The notes beneath the pieces were generated by a model. It was not told where the DNA came from. It worked only from the letters and a program-made list of their open reading frames with translations, and ran no database searches. Made by a program: the position numbers and the translations under genes. From NCBI RefSeq assembly GCF_900104645.1, contig NZ_FNWE01000002.1:635289-699288 (forward strand): a stretch of 64,000 nucleotides of DNA, read 5' to 3'. Position 1 is the stretch's first letter, and the number at the start of each line of letters is the position of its first letter. Shown here piece by piece: positions 54,501 to 61,980 of this stretch. The DNA is from Alterileibacterium massiliense. GTDB lineage: Bacteria; Bacillota; Clostridia; Peptostreptococcales; Anaerovoracaceae.

Positions 54501-55149
54501 TGACTACAAGGAATTATTAAATAGGAATGTTAATTGCTATAGCAGTGATTTAACGATAAAAAAGGGTGATGAAAACATAGAAAACCAAGGACAGGACGGT
54601 ATAGAATATCAGCAGGAAAAGAAGTTTAGGGATGGAGATAAAGTTATCATTGCAGGTATGCTCACCGGAGTTAAGAAGATGATGACTAAAAAAGGGCAAG
54701 AGATGGCTAGGTCTCTAATCGAAGATTATTATGGAACAATTAATCTTATATTTTTTCCAGAAACATTTCAAAGGAATAGAAATCTTATCAAGGAGGATTC
54801 AATTGTTGCAATTAAGGGAAAAATCAATTACCAATCAGAGGGTGAAGCTGATATTTTGGTAGAAAAAATTGACTTAGTGGAGAATATTTCAGAGTTAAGA
54901 CAAGATAAAAAAGTAGGCCCTCTTAAGATAAAGATAAGCACAGATATTCGAGATGATGCTGGTGGAGATAGAGCTATACTTGAGAAGATATTTGAGCTAT
55001 TATCTAATTATCCGGGCAATAGAGATGTTTTAATTTATCTACCGATGAGAAAAGCTACAAAGCTAGGCACTAAGCACAGGATAAATTTAACGGAGGAACT
55101 CAAAGATAAACTGGTTAAATGGTTTGGTGAAAAAAATATAAAGGAGTAA
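51571..55149 (+). CDS. dnaE: DNA polymerase III alpha subunit (DnaE type)
   Basis: 1192 residues. The N-terminal PHP domain starts [19 protein letters not shown]. The palm has [14 protein letters not shown] and PDIDIDFD with the catalytic Asp residues. The fingers region [36 protein letters not shown] and ASHAAGVVI-type HASTHAAGV follow. The C-terminus has the helix-hairpin-helix [16 protein letters not shown] and an OB-fold. This is DnaE of the E. coli-like DnaE1 form, the replicative polymerase chain. GAGGAAA lies before the ATG. Confidence 0.97.
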   Translation: [1192 protein letters not shown]

Positions 55150-55156
55150 TTTAAGT

Positions 55157-55735
55157 ATGAAAAAATCTGTATTGATTTTTTACAATTCAAAAAGAGGAAG
55201 TACAAAAACCTACGCTGACTGGATTGAAAAAGGTATAATATCTTCATGCGATGAAAAGGGAATAGAGGTTGTTTGTGAGAAGTCAAATTTTGCAGAAACA
55301 AATCTCGAAGAATTAAAAGAATATGATGTAATAATTTTTGGAAGCTGGCTTAGGGGAAGCGGTATTGTTGGTCTTAACTCGGTGAAGCCATATATTGATG
55401 GACTTCAGAAAAGGACTATAATATACTGCTGCGGAATATCAGAATATAATCCCGCAAATTACGCACAGATTATGGAGATAAATTTCAATGACAAGATTGA
55501 TATGAGCGATGTAAAATTGTATTACTGCATCGGAGCTTATGACCCTAATAAGGTAAAAGGCATCGATAGGCTGATGATGTGGATTGCAAAGAAAATTTTA
55601 ATCAAAGGAACAATTAAAGAAGAATCTGATGCGGGAATGAGAATGAAGAAGATTATAGAAGAAGGTGCAGATTTAAAAGATGAAAAATATGCAAGGCAGG
55701 TAATCAAGGGTGCAATGGAGATAATAGAAAAATAG
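55157..55735 (+). CDS. flavodoxin-domain protein
   Basis: 192 residues. ILIFYNSKRGSTKTYADWI at the N-terminus is the flavin phosphate loop, and IIFGSWLRGSGIVGLN and IIYCCGISEYN complete the flavodoxin-like fold. The C-terminal 60 residues are helical. It most resembles the flavodoxin/protoporphyrinogen-oxidase-like group that uses FMN for electron transfer. The partner is unknown. It starts seven bases after dnaE and shares its transcript. Confidence 0.85.
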   Translation: MKKSVLIFYNSKRGSTKTYADWIEKGIISSCDEKGIEVVCEKSNFAETNLEELKEYDVIIFGSWLRGSGIVGLNSVKPYIDGLQKRTIIYCCGISEYNPANYAQIMEINFNDKIDMSDVKLYYCIGAYDPNKVKGIDRLMMWIAKKILIKGTIKEESDAGMRMKKIIEEGADLKDEKYARQVIKGAMEIIEK

Positions 55736-55793
55736 AAAAACATACAAAACATAGAGAATATACAAAACATACAAAATATACAAATGGACAAAT

Positions 55794-55838
55794 AAAAGAG
55801 GGAGGCATTCATTTTGAAGTGCATCCCTCTTTTTCTTT
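55794..55838. terminator. bidirectional terminator between flavodoxin and the NCS2 permease gene
   Basis: 10-bp stem (55794-55803 with 55824-55833), an inner helix and T-rich flanks on both sides, between convergent genes. The 50 bases before it hold ATACAAAACAT-type repeats. Confidence 0.82.
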
Positions 55839-55887
55839 ATATTCTTTTATCAGACTTTCATCAGAATTTTTTTATTAAAATTATCTA

Positions 55888-57261
55888 TTAATGAAATCCT
55901 ATTCCAAGACCTAGAGTAATCAATCTAATAACAAATAGAATTGCTGAGACCCACATTACAGGAGCAATTTCATTAGCTTTCTTTGTTAGAATTTTTAAGA
56001 TTACCCAGCTCAACATTCCGAACATTATTCCGTTAGCAATAGAGTATGTGAATGGCATCATAACTATTGCAAGAAATCCGCTGACTGTATCTGCAATATT
56101 ATCTTCAAAGTTTACATTTTTGATTGCACTTAACATCAAAAGACCAACATATACAAGAGCTGGAGTTGTTGCAAATGCAGGAATAGCAAGGAATATAGGC
56201 GAGAAGAATAGGGCTAGAATAAATAGTACAGCTGTAGTAAGCGAAGTTAGACCTGTTCTACCTCCAGAAGCAACACCTGCACTGGATTCAACGAAACTAG
56301 TAACAGTTGATGTACCTAGGCAAGCACCAGCGATTGTTCCAAGAGCATCAGACATCAGAGCCTGCTTAGCTCTAGGTAAGTTTCCATTCTCATCTAAGAG
56401 ATTTCCCTTGCTTGCAACTCCTATCAATGTTCCAACTGTATCAAATAAATCTACAAATAGGAATGAAAATGTTATAACAATAAATTCGATTAAGTTTTCT
56501 CCAATCCACTTAAAATTAAAAGCAAATAGTGTAGGAGCGTGAGGAATTAAATTTTTAGCAGAAAATACAGGATATAACGAGAAAGCCTCAGCTTCAATAT
56601 TTACTTGATACCAACCCGTAGCTTGTGCAATCATTCCTAGAATCCATGTTGATAAGATACCTATTAGAACTGCTCCTTTTACATTGTAATGTACAAGAAG
56701 TGCAATTATTACAAAACCGATTAGTGCTAGAATAAACTGAGGAGATTTAACAGTACCCATGGTGACAAGAGTAGCTGGGTCAGCTGTTACAATTCCTGCA
56801 CCTTTTAGACCTATGATTACAATGAACAAACCTATGCCGGCAGTTATTCCATATTTTAAATTCTGAGGAACATCATTAACAAGTTTTTCACGGAAATTAG
56901 TAAAACTCAAGAGGACAAAGATTATACCTTCTACAAAAACAGCAGTTAATGCGATTTTCCAAGGATCTTGAATACCAGCTTCCGCCATTGGAATACATAC
57001 TGAGAATGAAAAGTACGCATTAAGACCCATTCCTGAAGCAAGTGCTACAGGGTAGTTAGCGTAGAATGCCATAATCAGTGTTGCAAAGGCTGCAGATACT
57101 GCGGTAGCTGTAAAGACAGCAGCACTATCTAAACCTGAAGCGGCGAGCAAGCTAGGGTTTACAGCAAGAATGTAGACCATGGAAAGAAAGGTGGTCACGC
57201 CTGCGACAATCTCCGTTCTAACATCTGTTCCATGTTCATTTAGCTTAAAAAATTTTTCCAT
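55888..57261 (-). CDS. NCS2-family purine permease (AzgA-like)
   Basis: 457 residues, about 12-14 spans. TFLSMVYILAVNPSLLAASGLD, ANYPVALASGMGLNAYFSFSVC, AGIGLFIVIIGLKGAG and GTSTVTSFVESSAGVASGGRTGLTSL are the conserved segments of the guanine/hypoxanthine AzgA/PbuG group, proton symporters for purine bases. I start at the ATG 57261 behind AAGGAGAG. The 15 codons upstream have no ribosome site. No purine riboswitch is seen before it. Confidence 0.92.
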   Translation of the reverse strand: MEKFFKLNEHGTDVRTEIVAGVTTFLSMVYILAVNPSLLAASGLDSAAVFTATAVSAAFATLIMAFYANYPVALASGMGLNAYFSFSVCIPMAEAGIQDPWKIALTAVFVEGIIFVLLSFTNFREKLVNDVPQNLKYGITAGIGLFIVIIGLKGAGIVTADPATLVTMGTVKSPQFILALIGFVIIALLVHYNVKGAVLIGILSTWILGMIAQATGWYQVNIEAEAFSLYPVFSAKNLIPHAPTLFAFNFKWIGENLIEFIVITFSFLFVDLFDTVGTLIGVASKGNLLDENGNLPRAKQALMSDALGTIAGACLGTSTVTSFVESSAGVASGGRTGLTSLTTAVLFILALFFSPIFLAIPAFATTPALVYVGLLMLSAIKNVNFEDNIADTVSGFLAIVMMPFTYSIANGIMFGMLSWVILKILTKKANEIAPVMWVSAILFVIRLITLGLGIGFH

Positions 57262-57377
57262 TTTTCTCTCCTTGATGAAATATTTAATATCAAAAATACG
57301 TATCAATTATATGTTTGAAAGCAAAATTAATCAAGGAAAAAAGAGATAATTTGGTTATAAATATTATAAATATAGGA

Positions 57378-57429
57378 TTGATTTGTATTAAGTGATGGTT
57401 TAGTATATGAGTTAGTTCAATTTAACTAA
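57378..57429 (+). promoter_or_regulatory. promoter and dyad operator of the biosynthetic cluster
   Basis: TTGATT (57378-57383), 17 bases, TAGTAT (57401-57406). A perfect 6-bp inverted repeat TTAGTT/AACTAA (57412-57417 and 57424-57429) covers the predicted start point. No regulator gene is adjacent within the window. Confidence 0.45.
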
Positions 57430-57473
57430 TCAAATAATTAAATTAAAGCTTATATCTTAAATAAAGGAGAAAT

Positions 57474-58181
57474 ATGAATACGCCGTTAATTGAATTTCGT
57501 GACGTTTACCGTTCTTACGGACAAGGAGAGACAGAGTTCTATGCAGTAGAAAACATTAATTTTACTATTAATCGCGGCGAATTTGTCGTAATCCTAGGTC
57601 AATCTGGTGCCGGAAAGTCAACGGTACTCAATATGCTAGGTGGAATTGATCAGCCAACAAAGGGTTCTCTCATAATAGATGGCGATGATATCTCAGGTTA
57701 TAACGAGGATCAAATGGAGGACTACAGGGGAAGAAAGATAGGATTTATTTTCCAATTTTACAACCTACTTACGGGTCTAAGTGCATACGAGAATGTAGCT
57801 ATAGCTAATGAAATAGTACATCTACCTTTTAACGCAGATGAGATGCTTCAAGCAGTAGGGCTTTCTAAGAAAAAAGGGAAGTTCCCAGCACAGCTTTCCG
57901 GCGGAGAACAGCAACGCGTATCGATTGCAAGAGCTCTTGCAAAAGACCCTGAGATTATTCTTGGCGATGAACTTACAGGTGCACTTGATGCAAATACGGG
58001 AAAGGATGTTCTGAAACTTGTTATTAATATTTGTAAAGAAAATAACAAGACACTCATAATAGTAACACATAATGCAGCAATAGCAGAATGCGCAGATAAG
58101 GTAATACATATGCGCAATGCAAAGATAAAAGAAATAAAGATTAACGAGAATCCACTTCCGGTAGAAAGGCTTGATCTGTGA
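57474..58181 (+). CDS. MacB-type ABC transporter ATP-binding protein
   Basis: 235 residues. Walker A GQSGAGKST near 38-46, the FQFYNLLTGLSAYENV segment found in MacB/LolD-like ATPases, the LSGGEQQR signature, and Walker B ILGDELTGALD. The usual DEPTGALD has Leu in place of Pro. It energises the FtsX-type permease that follows. AAAGGAG precedes the ATG. It is the first gene of the cluster, plausibly exporting its product or giving self-resistance. Confidence 0.92.
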   Translation: MNTPLIEFRDVYRSYGQGETEFYAVENINFTINRGEFVVILGQSGAGKSTVLNMLGGIDQPTKGSLIIDGDDISGYNEDQMEDYRGRKIGFIFQFYNLLTGLSAYENVAIANEIVHLPFNADEMLQAVGLSKKKGKFPAQLSGGEQQRVSIARALAKDPEIILGDELTGALDANTGKDVLKLVINICKENNKTLIIVTHNAAIAECADKVIHMRNAKIKEIKINENPLPVERLDL

Positions 58182-60514
58182 TGTTCATAAAAAAGATGTT
58201 GCGTGATATGAGAAAGAACTTGATTCCTTTTGTATCGCTCATGATACTTGCGATGGTTGCCATGGCCGGCTTCACCGGACTAAGCAGCTCAAACATCGGA
58301 ATGGAGAAAGTTCGTGCAAAATATCATAAGGACACAGTCCTTGCTGATTACTGGGTCTACGGTAAGAGCTTTAATAAAGAGCAGTTAGAAAAACTTACAA
58401 ACAGTAAGGGAGTAGAGAAAGCACAGTTCAGAACTCAGGTTGAAACGCTCTCTACAGATAAAGACTATCCTATTACACTCTTCATCGAAGATGAAAACAA
58501 GGTTAGTAAACCTCTGAACATTAAAGGCGCTAAATTTGATCCCAAGTCAGAAGATGGCATATGGATTAATTCAAGATATGCAGAAGCTAATAAAATAAAG
58601 ATAGGCGATGAAGTAACACTCAGATATAACGGATTTAAAATTCGTGAGAAGGTAAAAGGCCTGATGATGATGCCTGAATTTGAGTACTATAAGGCAAACA
58701 AGGACTCAGATCCGGACTTCAAGGACATAGGATATGCATATATAGGTAAAAAAGCATTTCTTAGAACTATATTACCTTATGGGATGGATCAAAACTTTCT
58801 GACAGAGGAACAGGTTGAAACTTTTTTGCCAAACTCCCAGATACTGATTAAATCTAACGAAAGCAGGAGAAATATTGAAAAATCAGTAATAGATGCAATT
58901 GGCAGTGATTACATGGCAATTCTAGAGCAAAAAGACCAGGGGGGGATTCAAAATTTTACTGATGAGATAGAACAGCATAAAGTATTTGCAGTCCTATTTC
59001 CAATGATATTTTTGCTAACGGCAATAATGGTAATGGTTACAACAATGTCTCGTGTCGTAATGGAACAGAGGGTTCAGATAGGTACAATGAAGGCACTTGG
59101 GGTAAAGCGGAAGAAAATCATTCGTCACTACATGTTCTTCGGATTCTTCCTTTCTGCAATAGGTACTGTTATTGGAGCCCTTTTGGGACCTAAGATCATA
59201 GGCGAGAAATTCCTAGGATTGATATTGAGCATGCAGTATACCTTGCCTTCATGGATTACCGGATACTCAATTAGTTTTGCTTTTGTAGCTATTTTGATTA
59301 TAGGGACATGTACAGCAACAGCGTATCTATCTACAAAGAAAATTATAAAACTGAACACAAGAGACATTCTTTATCCGAGAGCACCTAAGACGGTAAGAAA
59401 ATGTGTATTTGAATACCTGCCTTTTTGGAACAAATTCAGCTTTGCAACAAGATATAATCTTAGGAATTTCTCGAGGAACAAGGGAAGAAATTTAATGGTT
59501 GCAATAGGAATTGCAGGAAGCATGGTTCTGGTTCTCGCTTCGGTGGGCTGCATGGATACTTTGGCGTATATGAAGGAATGCAATTTTTCCCATATACAGA
59601 ATTTTAAGTACGAGATTAGATTGTCAAATGGTATTGATGAAGAAGAGGCAGAAAAAATTGCGAAAGATGTTTCAGGTGATCTGCTTATGCTAGATAAAAT
59701 TCAGGTTAAGAAAAAAGAAGATGGAGTTTCAAAGAACACAAATGTAACTGTATTAAATAATAAAGATAAATACCGCCTTATAGATGTCAACTTAAAGGAG
59801 TATTCATTAAAAGAAGGCGATATTGCAGTGAGCAGGCGTTTTGCTGATCAACATGGATTCAAAAATGGAGACACAATATACTGGAAGGGAATCGGAAGCG
59901 ATAAATGGATAAAGAGCAAGATAAGTCTTATTAACTGGAACATGAGTAACCAGGGGCTTACGATACTAAAGCCAACCTATATAGATGGAGGAGGAGTATA
60001 TCACGGGAATGTTTGTCTTAGTGATAAGAACCTAAAAAATTATAAGAATGATAACGTATCAGCTGTCATAAGTCGAAATAGCAGACTTGACGCTTGGGAT
60101 AACGGGGTGGAAATTTATGAACTCATAATACTCAGTTTCATAGTAATGGCACTGATAATAATGCTCATCGTTATCTATAATTCGGCAGTACTTGCATTTA
60201 ACGAGCGAAACAAAGAATTTGCGACCCTTAAGGTTCTTGGAATAAAAAAGAGGGGCCTTAGGAAGATAATGATTTCACAAAATATATGGATGACAGTCGT
60301 TGGTGGACTGCTGGGAATACCCCTTGGCAAACCGGTTCTAAATCAGATGTTCGTTTCAAATGGCGGAGGGCAGGACTTCTTGACTAAGATATATTTAAAA
60401 TCTTATTTTATAAGCTTTATTGCCGTATTAATCGTTTCTCTCATTGTAAATTATATATTTACTAAAAAGATGAAGAAGATAGATATGGTTGAATCCATGA
60501 AGGCGAACGAATAA
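58181..60514 (+). CDS. FtsX-family ABC transporter permease
   Basis: 777 residues, with the N-terminal span at about 12-32, an extracytoplasmic domain (35-260), a three-span FtsX block (about 265-390, with IGTMKALGVKRKKIIRHYMFFG), another large soluble stretch, and a second FtsX block near the C-terminus (KEFATLKVLGIKKRGLRKIMISQ). This is the two-repeat layout of peptide and antibiotic export permeases. The ATG overlaps the ATPase stop (TGATG); an in-frame GTG three bases earlier is possible. Its stop is 15 bases before the next ATG. Confidence 0.88.
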   Translation: MFIKKMLRDMRKNLIPFVSLMILAMVAMAGFTGLSSSNIGMEKVRAKYHKDTVLADYWVYGKSFNKEQLEKLTNSKGVEKAQFRTQVETLSTDKDYPITLFIEDENKVSKPLNIKGAKFDPKSEDGIWINSRYAEANKIKIGDEVTLRYNGFKIREKVKGLMMMPEFEYYKANKDSDPDFKDIGYAYIGKKAFLRTILPYGMDQNFLTEEQVETFLPNSQILIKSNESRRNIEKSVIDAIGSDYMAILEQKDQGGIQNFTDEIEQHKVFAVLFPMIFLLTAIMVMVTTMSRVVMEQRVQIGTMKALGVKRKKIIRHYMFFGFFLSAIGTVIGALLGPKIIGEKFLGLILSMQYTLPSWITGYSISFAFVAILIIGTCTATAYLSTKKIIKLNTRDILYPRAPKTVRKCVFEYLPFWNKFSFATRYNLRNFSRNKGRNLMVAIGIAGSMVLVLASVGCMDTLAYMKECNFSHIQNFKYEIRLSNGIDEEEAEKIAKDVSGDLLMLDKIQVKKKEDGVSKNTNVTVLNNKDKYRLIDVNLKEYSLKEGDIAVSRRFADQHGFKNGDTIYWKGIGSDKWIKSKISLINWNMSNQGLTILKPTYIDGGGVYHGNVCLSDKNLKNYKNDNVSAVISRNSRLDAWDNGVEIYELIILSFIVMALIIMLIVIYNSAVLAFNERNKEFATLKVLGIKKRGLRKIMISQNIWMTVVGGLLGIPLGKPVLNQMFVSNGGGQDFLTKIYLKSYFISFIAVLIVSLIVNYIFTKKMKKIDMVESMKANE

Positions 60515-60529
60515 ATGGAAAGGAGATAT

Positions 60530-61951
60530 ATGGATATTAAAACAAAAAGATACTCATTAATGACATATCCAAGGAGAAAATTGATTCCCAGATTGTTTCG
60601 AAAAGTTGAGCTTTCATTTATTCCGCAATCTTTTTCCCTCCTTTATAAAACAGTAGGGGGACTAGGAAGCAATAACGCTAAGATACTAGCAAACCTGACA
60701 TTTCAACTTCCATTGGAAGGAGACCTTGATACAGCACGTCTTGAAAGAAGTATTGCTAGGGTTAGGAATGAGGAAGGCATACTGAGGTCATATTTAATAG
60801 GTAAATTTGGGAAGTTCTATGTACAGGAAAAAGAACCTCAGGAATTTAATCTTATAGAGGTTGATCTCCCTGGAGAAGATAGGGATGAAAGAATAGATAG
60901 CTGTGAGAGATATCTAGATGAACAAGCAAGGACCCCACTTGACCTATTTGATCCTGATGGAGAACAGGTGAGGTTCAGGCTAATAAAAATCGATGATTCA
61001 CTTCATTTTCTGATGTTTATGATTTCGCACATAGTTATTGACTACGGTGGGGTAACTTCGATAATAAACAGAATTTTCAGGTACTATAACGATGAAAGTG
61101 CTGAGAAATTATTCTGTAAGGGTTTTGATGAGTTTATCAAAAGAGAATACGAATTCTTAGAAAGCCCAAAGAGCAGGGAAGAAAAACAGTATTGGAAGGA
61201 TTTACTTAAGGGATATAAGAGAAACACACTCAGTAAGGAGCGGTCAAAAAGAAATACTGAGCGGAATAAGGATGTCAGCCTTTACCTTGATAAAAAGGCC
61301 ATCGAAGAGGTTTCTCGTAGAGAAAAGACAAGCACCTTCAATATGTTAATGCTGGGGTTTCATCTCTCGCTTGCAAAGCTTTTAGATGTTAATGATGTGG
61401 TTTCTTCGTACATAATATCAAACCGAGCAGATAAGGAGTTTCGTGATACTCCAGGACTTCTGGCACGACTAATGTATTGCCGTACGGTATTCAACCGTGA
61501 TGACACTTTTAAAGATGCTCAAGCTATGATCAGAAAGAGTATTGGAGAAGGATATTCACATAGAAGGGCAGCACCTGAATGCGGGCTAAAAAGTTCAATG
61601 TTCATACTAGATGAAAACATAGGAGAAATAACAGGTGCACCAAAGTTCAACGACGAACCGATTAACGTACATGCAAGGATAAATATAGAAACATGGGAGG
61701 GAATGTTCCCGTCAGGAACCTTTATGGTAATGGTTTTACCGGAAGTGGATGGACTTAGTGTAAAGCTCATAGGAGATAACAGGAAATACGGAGATCAGCT
61801 TATAGCGATAAGGGATAACCTTGAACTTGCCATACACTTTATGTCGCATTACAGCAATCGTCCGTTGAGGGAATTTTTTAGATCGGATCTTGAAATGGAC
61901 AATGTGGATATTGAACAGGATGATTTGGGAATAATGGTGCTGTCGTATTAA
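60530..61951 (+). CDS. free-standing condensation-domain / acyltransferase protein
   Basis: 473 residues. The motif SHIVIDYGG (catalytic His167, Asp171) is the HHxxxDG active site of NRPS condensation domains and PapA-type acyltransferases, with Ser instead of the first His. No adenylation or carrier domain is attached. Such proteins form amide or ester bonds between a carrier-bound acyl group and an acceptor, or release a polyketide. AAGGAG lies 4 bases before ATG 60530. The in-frame ATG 15 bases upstream abuts the previous stop and has no site, so I prefer the later one. It precedes the synthase by about 30 bases. Confidence 0.75.
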   Translation: MDIKTKRYSLMTYPRRKLIPRLFRKVELSFIPQSFSLLYKTVGGLGSNNAKILANLTFQLPLEGDLDTARLERSIARVRNEEGILRSYLIGKFGKFYVQEKEPQEFNLIEVDLPGEDRDERIDSCERYLDEQARTPLDLFDPDGEQVRFRLIKIDDSLHFLMFMISHIVIDYGGVTSIINRIFRYYNDESAEKLFCKGFDEFIKREYEFLESPKSREEKQYWKDLLKGYKRNTLSKERSKRNTERNKDVSLYLDKKAIEEVSRREKTSTFNMLMLGFHLSLAKLLDVNDVVSSYIISNRADKEFRDTPGLLARLMYCRTVFNRDDTFKDAQAMIRKSIGEGYSHRRAAPECGLKSSMFILDENIGEITGAPKFNDEPINVHARINIETWEGMFPSGTFMVMVLPEVDGLSVKLIGDNRKYGDQLIAIRDNLELAIHFMSHYSNRPLREFFRSDLEMDNVDIEQDDLGIMVLSY

Positions 61952-61980
61952 AACAGCTATTTGTTATAAAAGAGGGAAAA

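Noticed and set aside
57474-58181. The Pro-to-Leu change in the ATPase Walker B (DELTGALD) as evidence of an inactive transporter.
   Set aside because: The catalytic Asp-Glu pair, signature and P-loop are intact, and this position varies in the family.
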